Source of the DNA: M10-OD1-4 sp038061695 | Lineage (GTDB): Bacteria; Patescibacteriota; Minisyncoccia; GWC2-36-17; M10-OD1-4 | NCBI GenBank assembly: GCA_038061695.1 | Contig: JBBTYT010000009.1 | Location: 1 to 35,658, forward strand | Reading direction: 5' to 3' | DNA: 35,658 bases | Shown here: positions 1 through 8,026 of the stretch, piece by piece | How the letters are laid out: every line of letters begins with the position of its first letter | Numbering within the stretch: the stretch's first letter is position 1 | Position numbers and translations under genes: made by a program | Notes under the pieces: generated by a model | The model's input: only the letters and a program-made list of their open reading frames with translations | The model's database searches: none | What the model was told of the DNA's origin: nothing

Positions 1-2
1 TA

Positions 3-512
3 GATCCGCGAATAAAAAGAATAATAGTATTTGGAAAGAAGGGAAGCAAACCTATAAAATTTTCTCTTGAGGCTATGAAGCCGACCGCGAAGCTTTTGGG
101 TGTTGAGATAATCCTTAAAGAGGTTGCTGATTTTAGTGATCTTAAGAGTGAGATCAATGCTATTTCTAGAGCTGATGCAGATGCAATTTACTATGCACCA
201 GATCCATTTATTTCTAAGAACGCAACATTTGTAATCAATCATTCCATTGAGAAGAAGTTGCCGACAATTTTTGCAGATACATATTTTGCAGAGCAAGGGG
301 CTCTTGCGGCATATGGTGGAAATTTTAAATCTTCTGGCAGCCAATCAGCGCGTATTGCCGCAAAGATTTTGTTTGAGAATATACTACCGAAAGATTTACC
401 AATAGAGGGTGTTGTAGATGTGGATCTTGCGATTAATCTTGCGTCTGCTGAAAAGATGGGCATTACCATATCACAAGAAGTACTTTCATTAGCGAAAATA
501 ATTATTAAATAG
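3..512 (+). CDS. ABC-type substrate-binding protein, 3' part (gene cut by window edge)
   Basis: The reading frame is open from base 3, so the Met at 75 is internal and the gene starts outside the window. The visible 169 residues match the C-terminal half of the next gene segment by segment: a KKGSK turn, an xPDPF motif, ALAxYGG, a KILFE helix and a VLSLAKI-type end. The family is probably ABC_sub_bind (PF04392), periplasmic-binding-fold proteins that bind small ligands outside the membrane. No ABC permease or ATPase accompanies it here. Together with its neighbour it forms a tandem paralogous pair 47 bases apart, just upstream of a membrane sensor, so it may serve sensing rather than transport (inference). 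Confidence 0.8.
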   Translation, partial: DPRIKRIIVFGKKGSKPIKFSLEAMKPTAKLLGVEIILKEVADFSDLKSEINAISRADADAIYYAPDPFISKNATFVINHSIEKKLPTIFADTYFAEQGALAAYGGNFKSSGSQSARIAAKILFENILPKDLPIEGVVDVDLAINLASAEKMGITISQEVLSLAKIIIK

Positions 513-559
513 GATATAATTTATTATTAATAATATAGATATAGTTATATTGTAGTTTT

Positions 560-1576
560 ATGAAGAACATCTTGATTATTATCGCGGTAGCCGTTGTTTT
601 AGGAGGTGTAGTGTGGATGATGTTGTCCCAAAAAGCTCCGGCCACAGACAGGCAAGAGACAAATGATATGCAAAAAACCTTTAAAGTTGGTATCTTATAT
701 AAAGGTAGTAATTTTAAAAAAGTTGTTGACGGTTTTATTGACGGTTTAAATAGCGGTGTCCAGATTGGTCAAAAAGTTGAGTACGTTATTATTGACGAAA
801 AGGGTACAGAGCAAAAAGATTTTGATGCAAGCGCAGCCAGTCTTGTTTCGAACGGCGTTGATCTTATTCTTGGTGTTGGGCTTGAGCCTGTGTTGGCAGC
901 GAAAAAAGCAACCGTAGATAACAAAATTCCAGTTTTATTAGCTCTTGGGGCTAATCCGGTAAATGCTGGTATTGTTGACTCTTTACAGCATCCTGGAGGA
1001 AATATAACAGGATTGTCATGGCAAGCTGAAGAGTTATCTGGAAAAAGACTTGAATTTTTGAAAAAGATTGACCTTAGAGTAAAAAGAGTGACTATCTTTC
1101 GCAAGAAAGGAAGTAAATTAGCGGATACCGCTATGGTATATGTAAACAAGTCAGCACAAGATCTTGGTATAACTATAACGATAAAAGATGTAGTTGATTT
1201 ACCTGATTTAGAAAAGGCGGTTCTTGCCACAACCTCTAGAGATACTGATGCGTTTTATGCTATTCCTGATCCATTTGTAGCTCGCAATACGAATTTTATT
1301 ATTAAACAGGCAATTGATCAAAAAATACCCATGATGCTTGCTGATGATAATTTAGTTAAGGCGGGTGCGCTTGCATCATATGGGGGGAGTTTTTATGGTT
1401 CAGGAGAACAACTCTCTATCCTTGCTTTAAAGATTTTATTTGAAGATGTCTCTCCGGCAAATATTCCAGTGGAAGCTATCTCTAAGATTGATTTTGTGAT
1501 TAATATGACCACCGCAATGAAAATTGACTTAACAATCCCATCAGATGTGCTTTCATTAGCACAGATTGTTAAGTAA
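560..1576 (+). CDS. ABC-type substrate-binding protein (ABC_sub_bind family), membrane-anchored
   Basis: 338 residues, a normal full length for the family. The N-terminus (about residues 3-22) is one hydrophobic helix followed by a polar linker. There is no lipobox cysteine, so it is likely an uncleaved anchor or an ordinary signal peptide. The rest looks like a two-lobed periplasmic binding fold: KVGILYKG near the first strand, a GVDLILGVG segment, a GGNITGLSW segment, then the IPDPFVARNT and ALASYGGSF motifs shared with the truncated upstream copy. The ligand cannot be read from sequence; relatives are often annotated as TrpX or uncharacterised. The next gene, 47 bases downstream, is a Cache-domain sensor, suggesting a binding-protein plus receptor pair. 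Confidence 0.85.
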   Translation: MKNILIIIAVAVVLGGVVWMMLSQKAPATDRQETNDMQKTFKVGILYKGSNFKKVVDGFIDGLNSGVQIGQKVEYVIIDEKGTEQKDFDASAASLVSNGVDLILGVGLEPVLAAKKATVDNKIPVLLALGANPVNAGIVDSLQHPGGNITGLSWQAEELSGKRLEFLKKIDLRVKRVTIFRKKGSKLADTAMVYVNKSAQDLGITITIKDVVDLPDLEKAVLATTSRDTDAFYAIPDPFVARNTNFIIKQAIDQKIPMMLADDNLVKAGALASYGGSFYGSGEQLSILALKILFEDVSPANIPVEAISKIDFVINMTTAMKIDLTIPSDVLSLAQIVK

Positions 1577-1623
1577 GATTTTTCTAAAATAGAGATACGA
1601 TATTGTTTATTTGATATTACAGT

Positions 1624-2793
1624 ATGAGTAAGTTTAAAAACACGATAGAAAAATTTTTTACATCGTCCTTTTTTTGGGTACTTATTAGTGGGATGATTAT
1701 CGTCTCTAATCTTTTATGGTTCTTGCCAACGATATTTTCTTTAAGGAGCAGTGTTAGCAGTGTAGAAGAAGCAACTCTTGATGCGATGGTTGAGAAGATT
1801 AATTCTTTTTTAAATGAAAAAGAATTTGAGGTTAAGGTTGCGGCGAGGTTTGTTTTGGAGAATCTTAATGATCGTGGCAATGATTTGCTTGTGCAACAAA
1901 TTCTTAAAGAAGATCATTTTTCATCAGTTGCTCTTTCTGATAAAAATGGCAACGAAATCATTAAATATAACAAATTTAAAACAGTACCTTTTGAAGATCT
2001 TACGAACATTCTAGATCGTTCTGATTTTAAAGATGTTGTGAGAACAGAAAAGACATCTTGGTCTGATGTGGACGTCTCAGAAAGACTAGAGCCTTTTATT
2101 ACTTTAAATATTCCAGTATTTTCTAAAAGTAGAGAATTTATCGGTGTTATTTCCGCAACAATTTCTGTTAGTCCGATTTTTAGAGTTCTTGCAAATATTA
2201 ATATAAATAACTGGAAAGCATATGTTACTGATAGTAATGGAATGTTAATTTCTGATCCAGACTTGTCATTAGTCCTTAGAGGAAATGATTATTCCAATCG
2301 TAAGATTGTACAAGATGCGTTAAGAAGTCAGCACACTATAATATCTGCGGTTGACAATACATATGTATATGAAGATAATTATGGTATTGAGATGTTTGCG
2401 GTGGCAAAAAAAATTCAGAAGACGAATTGGGTGGTAGTTTTTGAGGAGCCAAGAACAAGCGCGCTTAAAAATATTATAAAGTTGATAGTTTTTGCTATCG
2501 GTAGCTTTATACTCATGAGTTTCTTTATATTTTTGATGTATAGAGTAAACTTAAAAGTAATTGCCGGGCGTACGGAGTTGGAAAAAAATTTTTCAGTGCA
2601 AGTAGAGCTTTCTCATAATTTAGAAGAGTCAAAAAAAGATATAGAAGCAGTTAATAGTCATTTAAAGGAAAAAGATTTAAAGCTTGTAGAAAAGGTTGCC
2701 GAACTAGAGTATTTTCAAAAGTTTTTAGTAGATCGTGAAATACGTATGGCTGAACTCAAAAAGGAGATTGCAGAGCTAAAGTTAAAAAAATAA
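1624..2793 (+). CDS. Membrane Cache-domain sensor with C-terminal coiled coil and no kinase domain
   Basis: 389 residues. TM1 is at about 14-38 (contains NLLWFLP), then a roughly 240-residue extracytoplasmic region typical of a double Cache fold (SDKNGNEI near its middle, KAYVTDSNGMLISDPD later). TM2 is at about 282-309. The cytoplasmic part is about 80 residues of charged heptad-like sequence ending in lysines, with no HisKA, HATPase, GGDEF or MCP signalling motif. The TM1 and early Cache region resembles the histidine kinase at 24520-26673 (NFLWLTP, then DKNGNEI). I infer a receptor that has lost its kinase module, or that docks to another kinase through the coiled coil. It is convergent with the receiver gene, 16 bases away. 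Confidence 0.75.
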   Translation: MSKFKNTIEKFFTSSFFWVLISGMIIVSNLLWFLPTIFSLRSSVSSVEEATLDAMVEKINSFLNEKEFEVKVAARFVLENLNDRGNDLLVQQILKEDHFSSVALSDKNGNEIIKYNKFKTVPFEDLTNILDRSDFKDVVRTEKTSWSDVDVSERLEPFITLNIPVFSKSREFIGVISATISVSPIFRVLANININNWKAYVTDSNGMLISDPDLSLVLRGNDYSNRKIVQDALRSQHTIISAVDNTYVYEDNYGIEMFAVAKKIQKTNWVVVFEEPRTSALKNIIKLIVFAIGSFILMSFFIFLMYRVNLKVIAGRTELEKNFSVQVELSHNLEESKKDIEAVNSHLKEKDLKLVEKVAELEYFQKFLVDREIRMAELKKEIAELKLKK

Positions 2794-2809
2794 TAAAGAG
2801 TCCATTTAT

Positions 2810-3184
2810 TTATAATCCCAGATGTGCTTTTACTTTATTCACTATCTCTTTAATAGGATAATCTACTTTTACCAGGTATTCATTTGCGCCCATTAACATT
2901 ACACGTTCCTGATCAGATTTTTGGCTCAAGTTTGAAAGCACAATAACTGGGATTTTTGCCAGTTCAGGAATTTTTTTTATATCTTCAAGTACTGAAAAAC
3001 CATCTTTTTTTGGAAGCATAAGGTCAAGAAGAATGGCGTCTGGTTTTTCAGATTTAATTTTTTCCATTCCTTCTTCTCCATCACGAGCAATAATGGTAGT
3101 GATGTTCTCTTTACCAAATTTAACTTCATATACTTTTAAAATGTGGTCATCATCTTCTAAAATAACAATTTTTTTTGTTTCCAT
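2810..3184 (-). CDS. Stand-alone CheY-like response regulator (receiver only)
   Basis: 124 residues, the length of a single REC domain with no output domain. The active-site set is complete: acidic residues 11-13 (EDDD), phospho-acceptor D54 in LLDLMLP, S84 in VIVLSN and K106 in YLVKVD. It presumably takes phosphate from a histidine kinase and acts by protein-protein contact. The large kinase at 3271-5703 lies 86 bases upstream on the same strand and is the obvious partner (inference). It is the only receiver in the window, although three histidine kinases are present. Confidence 0.93.
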   Translation of the reverse strand: METKKIVILEDDDHILKVYEVKFGKENITTIIARDGEEGMEKIKSEKPDAILLDLMLPKKDGFSVLEDIKKIPELAKIPVIVLSNLSQKSDQERVMLMGANEYLVKVDYPIKEIVNKVKAHLGL

Positions 3185-3270
3185 ATATTTTTGTTTTTTC
3201 TACACGAAATAAGCATTAATTATTATAATTTTAACATTTATATCTTTTTTGGCAAGAGCGAAGTGTATAT

Positions 3271-5703
3271 TTAAAATGGAATCGTGAAAAAAAACGTAGT
3301 ACCTTTATTCTCCATAGTTTCAAACCATATATTGCCATTCCAACTTAAAATAATCTCTTTAACTAGAGCAAGACCCAATCCTGATCCGTCTGGGATTTTT
3401 GAAATGGCATTTTCAGCACGAAAAAATTTTGAGAAAATACGTTTTTGTTGAAGAAGCGGAATGCCAATCCCATCATCTTTAACGGAGCAAATTACCACAT
3501 TTTTTTCTTTATCGTTGTTCCAGCGCACTTCAATTATACCATTATCATTTGTATAACGAATGGAGTTTGAAATTAAATTGAGAAGCACTTGTCGTAGCAG
3601 TAGAGGATTAAGATGTATCATTACACTGTTATTTTCAGGTGGGGTGATTAAAAACTTAAGCTTTTTTTCAAGCATTTGTGGGTCAAGTTCTTTCTTTAAA
3701 TCATTAATAAATAAAGCAAAATCAATCAGTTTTTTTTCTTCTTTTAACTTACCGCCTTCTATGCGAGAAATGCCAAGTAAGAGATCAATGGTTTTATAGA
3801 GACGCTTTGTTCCATTGTGAATTTCATTTAAAAATTCGCGCTGTTGTTCTGATAGTATGTCAGCATCGTCATCTAATAACATTTCAGAATACCAGCGAAT
3901 TGTCGTAAGCGGTGTACGAAGTTGATGTGAGGCGATTGATATAAATTCTGATTTTGCTTCATTTAATTTTCTGTCTTCCGTTACATCGCGGATTACAATA
4001 ACTCCACCCTTTATTTTTTTATCGTCTTCCATAAGAGGAGCAACAGAAAGTGTTATAGGAATTGGTGTGATCTGTTTTTCTGTTGTCATTGAAAGTTTAT
4101 CTTCAAGGTCGGCAATAACTACATTTTTTAGAATAAACATTTTTTCAATCGGCCACTCATTTATAGGAAGTTCTCCTTTCTTATTTTTAATAAGCTTTAT
4201 AACTTTGCGTAAATCTTTTTCATATAACTCTATAAAAGATATCGCAAGTAATTCAATAGCCTTTGGATTAACCAGAATTATTTTATAATTTGAATCAATG
4301 AGTATTAATCCATCTCCAATAGAGGAAAGAACGGTTTGTAGGCGATTTTTCTCAATCTCAAGTTTTTCTTTTATCTCCCACGCATCTTCAAGTAGGTTTT
4401 GTGTTGCCTGCTTTGATTGTTGAATAAACTTAGACTGTTCATTATGTTCATTTAAATCGTGTAAAAAACCTTTTTTTTCTTCCGCAAGTTTATTTTCTGA
4501 TTCTTGAATTTGTTCCTGTATAATAGATATGGTCTCAATTAGAGTATTAAAGATGTTGGCAAGATGACTAATTTCATCATTTCCTAATACAGGAATTTTT
4601 TTGCTATAATCTCTTTGAGATGTAGATTTAGCAGTATCAAAGAGCAGAGATAAATTTTTTAAAGGACGGCGTACGAATAAAAAAATAATAACAATAGACA
4701 CGAAAAGGAAAATGCTTATACCAAAGATCGCTTGTTTAGTCAGTTCTTGTAATGAATCGTATGCTTTTGTTATGCTTATCTCATTAAGCAAAACAACCCC
4801 CTCATCTTTAAAACATATAGAAACGCCAAATACAGGAATTCCGGCATAATTAAAATATTTACTTGATACTCCCTTACCTCGTTCAAAACACTCTTTTATA
4901 GGCGGTGTAGTAATATAGCTTCCGAGCATATTAATGTTTTGAGATTCAGGTACAACTACCATCTGTTCATTATAATTTACTATATATAATTCAGTATTAT
5001 TTTCTTGTTTTAAGGCATTTTTAGTTGCGTTTACTGATGTTATAGGCGGATTTTTTTTAATAAAGTCAGTAAATGAATTAAATATAGTAAAATGAATCAG
5101 AAAAACACCTGGCAATGGAATAAGATTACCATCTTTATCGTTTTGTTTGGAAAAGATGCGCATAGCTACATTGGATACGGGTTTTGAATTTTCTTCAGGC
5201 TTAAAAATTGCAGATCTAATGAATGTTTCTCCCGTCTTGTCTTTGATTGCTTTTGAAAAATAATGATAGTTAAAATCAATTTCTTTTTTACGCTCATCAA
5301 TACCGATATGATTTTTATGAGTTGAGGCAACAACGATGCCGTTATCATCAATAATATCTACTGAGAGGATACTAGAGTCATTCGTCATTTTATATTTACT
5401 AATATATTCGCTTAAGTCAGTTGCTGCTTTTTTGCGGACTAAATCAGAAGAGTTAGTATCAAATATTTTTTCAGTAAATTCTTTAATAGAATTTTCAGAG
5501 CTCAATTCCAGAGCGTGCATTTTTATTTCATTAGAAAATGCCAAGTAGCTATGATAATTTGCCTTTGCTAAAGCATGTAAATTCTTTTCAATTTCATAAG
5601 TGAAAGTCTCTTTAATGAAATATTCAAAATAATAGACAAAAAAACCTGTAAAAATAATTATCAGTATTCCAATCAATATGACTATTTTTGTGCGAATTAG
5701 CAT
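3271..5703 (-). CDS. Sensor histidine kinase: Cache, HAMP, coiled coil, PAS, HisKA, HATPase_c
   Basis: 810 residues. TM1 is at about 6-27; a long extracytoplasmic region (about 30-330) fits a double Cache sensor; TM2 is at about 333-353. Next come a HAMP-like linker, a glutamine- and lysine-rich coiled coil (about 395-455), and a PAS domain (GDGLILIDSNYKIILVNPKA near 470). The H box is SIASHQLRTP with phospho-accepting His593. The ATPase part has the N box (NLISNSIRYT), G1 (DDGIGIP), an F box and G2 (GSGLGLALVKEI), so it should be catalytically competent. It is probably co-transcribed with the downstream receiver. The signal is unknown. Arginine is often CGN here, unlike the yebC-pilB block. 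Confidence 0.93.
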   Translation of the reverse strand: MLIRTKIVILIGILIIIFTGFFVYYFEYFIKETFTYEIEKNLHALAKANYHSYLAFSNEIKMHALELSSENSIKEFTEKIFDTNSSDLVRKKAATDLSEYISKYKMTNDSSILSVDIIDDNGIVVASTHKNHIGIDERKKEIDFNYHYFSKAIKDKTGETFIRSAIFKPEENSKPVSNVAMRIFSKQNDKDGNLIPLPGVFLIHFTIFNSFTDFIKKNPPITSVNATKNALKQENNTELYIVNYNEQMVVVPESQNINMLGSYITTPPIKECFERGKGVSSKYFNYAGIPVFGVSICFKDEGVVLLNEISITKAYDSLQELTKQAIFGISIFLFVSIVIIFLFVRRPLKNLSLLFDTAKSTSQRDYSKKIPVLGNDEISHLANIFNTLIETISIIQEQIQESENKLAEEKKGFLHDLNEHNEQSKFIQQSKQATQNLLEDAWEIKEKLEIEKNRLQTVLSSIGDGLILIDSNYKIILVNPKAIELLAISFIELYEKDLRKVIKLIKNKKGELPINEWPIEKMFILKNVVIADLEDKLSMTTEKQITPIPITLSVAPLMEDDKKIKGGVIVIRDVTEDRKLNEAKSEFISIASHQLRTPLTTIRWYSEMLLDDDADILSEQQREFLNEIHNGTKRLYKTIDLLLGISRIEGGKLKEEKKLIDFALFINDLKKELDPQMLEKKLKFLITPPENNSVMIHLNPLLLRQVLLNLISNSIRYTNDNGIIEVRWNNDKEKNVVICSVKDDGIGIPLLQQKRIFSKFFRAENAISKIPDGSGLGLALVKEIILSWNGNIWFETMENKGTTFFFTIPF

Positions 5704-5892
5704 AATATCAATAAGCGCAGAAATATTAAAATTTGAGTAAATAATTTATCGTATCATTTATATTTTAGCTCTTTATGAAAAATAAAACAAATTAAAAAAG
5801 ATATGATGCAATGCGTTGTGTTGAGATATTCTAATGAGTAAATATGTCCTTGCTGAATTGTAATTAATTATGTAAATAATATAATTAATTTT

Positions 5893-6618
5893 TTATACAA
5901 ATTCTATATTGGAATAGACGTTTTGCACGTCGTCATTTTCATCAATCAACTCAAAGATTCGCTCTATGTTTTCTTTGGTTGTTGGATTAGAGATAATGAT
6001 CGGATTTTTGGCAATATAATCAATTTCCACATCTTTTATTTTAATATTCTTTTCTTCAAGGATTTTAGTTGTTTTAAAGAGTTCTTCCGGTAGAGTTAAT
6101 ATTGTTATTATGTCATATTCTTCTGATATATCTTTAGCCCCAGCATCTATAGCCTCAAGTTCAATTTTTTCAATATTCATTTGATCATCTTTTTCTATTG
6201 TTATTTTTCCAAGCTTATCAAAAAGCCACATAACTGATCCTTTTTGAGCGAAACTCCCGCCATTTTTTGAGAGTAGCGCTTTTAGCTCTTGGTTCGTCCT
6301 ATTTTTATTATTTGTGATAGTCTCTATTAACATTGCTGATTTTTCAGGTCCGTATCCCTCATATATTATTCTTTCAAGCTTTTCTTCAGAATCCGAAGAG
6401 CCTTTTTTTATCGCTCTTTCAATATTTTCTTTTGGCATATTAAAAGAGCGCGCTTTTATAATAGCCGCTCTCAGAGATGAATTCATATCCGGGTCGGCAC
6501 CCTTTTCTCTGGCGGTAACCGTTACTATATTAGCAAGTTTTGTAAATATGCCAGATTTTTTTGCGTCAGTTACGGCTTTTTTATTTTTTATTGTTTTCCA
6601 TTTTGAGTGTCCAGACAT
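5893..6618 (-). CDS. yebC: YebC/PmpR family protein (TACO1-like)
   Basis: 241 residues, the normal length. The N-terminus MSGHSKWKTIKNKK is diagnostic, followed by a conserved GADPDMNSSLRAAI-type segment and NMPKENIERAIKKG. The family was long annotated as a transcription regulator; bacterial and mitochondrial members are now linked to relief of ribosome stalling on difficult motifs. It lies downstream of ruvB on the same strand, a common yebC-ruv association, but separated from it by 157 bases that are almost wholly a large inverted repeat. No clear Shine-Dalgarno precedes the ATG; the start is fixed by the conserved MSGHSKW. Confidence 0.96.
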   Translation of the reverse strand: MSGHSKWKTIKNKKAVTDAKKSGIFTKLANIVTVTAREKGADPDMNSSLRAAIIKARSFNMPKENIERAIKKGSSDSEEKLERIIYEGYGPEKSAMLIETITNNKNRTNQELKALLSKNGGSFAQKGSVMWLFDKLGKITIEKDDQMNIEKIELEAIDAGAKDISEEYDIITILTLPEELFKTTKILEEKNIKIKDVEIDYIAKNPIIISNPTTKENIERIFELIDENDDVQNVYSNIEFV

Positions 6619-6651
6619 AGGTAATTTATAAATTAATTATCACTTATCTTA

Positions 6652-6770
6652 AATTACGAAAGGCAAAGCTTAAGATTTTTGACGTGTTAACGGTAAGCGC
6701 AGCTAATCTGCTGTTTAGCAGATTAGCGTGAGCACACAGAAGAAAGTCTTAAGCTTTGTTTTTCGTAATT
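6652..6770. repeat. Large inverted repeat with nested perfect hairpin between ruvB and yebC
   Basis: The outer arms at 6652-6679 and 6743-6770 are 28 bases each and match at 25 of 28 positions. All three mismatches become G-U pairs if the plus strand is transcribed. Nested inside is a perfect 11-bp stem, 6702-6712 with 6717-6727, closed by a GTTT loop. The element fills nearly the whole gap between the ruvB stop and the yebC start. Neither strand has a T-run after the outer stem, so it is not a simple intrinsic terminator. It could be a MITE/REP-like element or a structured RNA that tunes yebC expression or mRNA stability. Confidence 0.8.
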
Positions 6771-6775
6771 CAAAG

Positions 6776-7756
6776 TCACTCAGCAATTTTAATTCCTAGG
6801 TGTTCGTAGGCTTTTTTTGTCGCAGTTCTTCCTTGTGGAGTCCTTGCTATAAATCCAAGCTGGAGAAGATACGGCTCATGGACATCCTCTATGGTTTCAA
6901 TTTCTTCAAAGGTAGAGGCTGCTATCGTCTTTAATCCAACAGGACCGCCATTATATTTATTTATTATTGTTTTAAGCATAAGAATATCAGTTTGCTCTAG
7001 TCCAATCTCATCTATTTCCATAAGTTTTAGAGCTTCTTTTGCTAATTTTTCTGTTACAATATCAGAGTTATTTACTTGAGAATAATCCCTCACGCGTTTA
7101 AGTATTCTATTTGCTATTCTTGGTGTGGCTCTTGAAACTTTAGAGAGTAGTATTAAGGCGTCATTTTCTATTGATACAGATAGAAGAGAAGATGATCTTT
7201 TAAGTATTTTTTGAATCTCATCTTCTGAATAAAAATCTAATTTATGAGTTGCTCCAAATCTTGATCTCAATGGAGATGAGATTGATCCAATTTTTGTTGT
7301 CGCCGCTACTATTGTAAATCTTGGAAGTTGGAGTTGAAGTGTTTTTGCTGAAGGTCCTTTGCCTATAATAATATCAAGGACATTATTTTCCATAGCAGGG
7401 TATAGGATTTCCTCCACTAACTTATTAAGCCTATGAATCTCATCTATAAATAGAATATCTCCATCCGTTAAACCAGTTAATATAGATGCTAAGTCGCCGA
7501 CCCTTTCTATAGCTGGTCCAGATGTTATTCTGATTTGAGAGCCAGCCTTTTTTGCTATGAGGTTTGCGAGGGTTGTTTTGCCTAATCCCGCCGGACCGTA
7601 AAGAAGTATATGATCAATAGACTCCTTTCTTTTTTGAGCCGCATCTATTAATATCTTAAGGTTGTTTTTTATTTTTTCTTGACCAATATAATCATCCCAT
7701 AGAGTTGGTCTTAGTGTTAAATCAAAAATGACATCTTTTTTATCAGGTATTGACAT
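6776..7756 (-). CDS. ruvB: Holliday junction branch migration ATPase RuvB
   Basis: 326 residues, near the usual 330-350. RuvB is the hexameric AAA+ motor that drives branch migration of Holliday junctions with RuvA. Visible motifs: an N-terminal RPTLWDDYIGQ segment (usually RPxxLxxYIGQ), Walker A GPAGLGKTT (about residue 54), Walker B ILFIDEIHRL, sensor 1 in IVAATT, an arginine-finger region SPLRSRFG, and a C-terminal winged helix ending in GRTATKKAYEHLG. ruvA and ruvC are not in this window. The promoter of the RNA gene at 7804 fires away from it on the opposite strand. Confidence 0.97.
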   Translation of the reverse strand: MSIPDKKDVIFDLTLRPTLWDDYIGQEKIKNNLKILIDAAQKRKESIDHILLYGPAGLGKTTLANLIAKKAGSQIRITSGPAIERVGDLASILTGLTDGDILFIDEIHRLNKLVEEILYPAMENNVLDIIIGKGPSAKTLQLQLPRFTIVAATTKIGSISSPLRSRFGATHKLDFYSEDEIQKILKRSSSLLSVSIENDALILLSKVSRATPRIANRILKRVRDYSQVNNSDIVTEKLAKEALKLMEIDEIGLEQTDILMLKTIINKYNGGPVGLKTIAASTFEEIETIEDVHEPYLLQLGFIARTPQGRTATKKAYEHLGIKIAE

Positions 7757-7803
7757 TATTTTTTATTTCTGTATAATTTATCTTTGTTGGCTTAATATAG
7801 TTA

Positions 7804-7832
7804 TTGACAAAATATATTTTATATTGTATAAT
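7804..7832 (+). promoter_or_regulatory. Perfect consensus sigma70 promoter (TTGACA-N17-TATAAT)
   Basis: The -35 TTGACA is at 7804-7809 and the -10 TATAAT at 7827-7832, with exactly 17 bases between. Both hexamers are full consensus. The start of transcription is expected near 7839. No ORF follows in this orientation; instead a foldable, terminator-closed segment follows, so it should drive the non-coding RNA. Confidence 0.88.
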
Positions 7833-7838
7833 AAAAAT

Positions 7839-8004
7839 CTTAAGAAAGAATTCGTTAATCTGTAGGTAATTAAGGCGTTTCACGTCTTAATCGGAATGAC
7901 AATTAGATGGGTATTCTGGCTCAGGCTGGGGTATACCTCTTGGTTATTCTTTGCTCTAGGCTCCCAAAGTCAGAGTTTTTACCTGCAGATTAATGGATTT
8001 TTTT
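7839..8004 (+). ncRNA. Structured non-coding RNA, about 165 nt, unrecognised family (6S-like layout possible)
   Basis: A perfect sigma70 promoter precedes it and a T7 run at 7998-8004 (then A, then T5) ends it. The ends pair in a long closing stem, 7851-7869 with 7979-7997: 19 pairs including a few G-U. Just inside is an 8-bp hairpin, 7870-7877 with 7883-7890 (loop TTTCA). The interior has weaker pairings, such as GGGTAT with ATACCT and CTTTG with CAAAG. There is no coding potential of note. Size, a long terminal stem around an internal open region, and a strong housekeeping promoter recall 6S RNA, but I see no diagnostic 6S sequence. It does not match SRP RNA, RNase P RNA or tmRNA. It lies between ruvB and pilB, both on the opposite strand. 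Confidence 0.72.
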
Positions 8005-8026
8005 ATTTTTATGATAAAATAGATTG

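Noticed and set aside
5855..5895. A/T-only inverted repeat (ATTAATTAT / ATAATTAAT) as a terminator for yebC
   Set aside because: It has no G-C pairs and the T-run is on the plus-strand side, opposite to yebC.
6652..6770. Terminator of ruvB
   Set aside because: The bases after the outer stem on the minus strand are mixed (TAAGATAAG), not a U-tract.
7839..8004. SRP RNA, RNase P RNA or a known riboswitch
   Set aside because: The SRP GGAA-loop motif and RNase P GAGGAAAGTCC-type motif are absent, and the next plus-strand gene is not within reach for a riboswitch.
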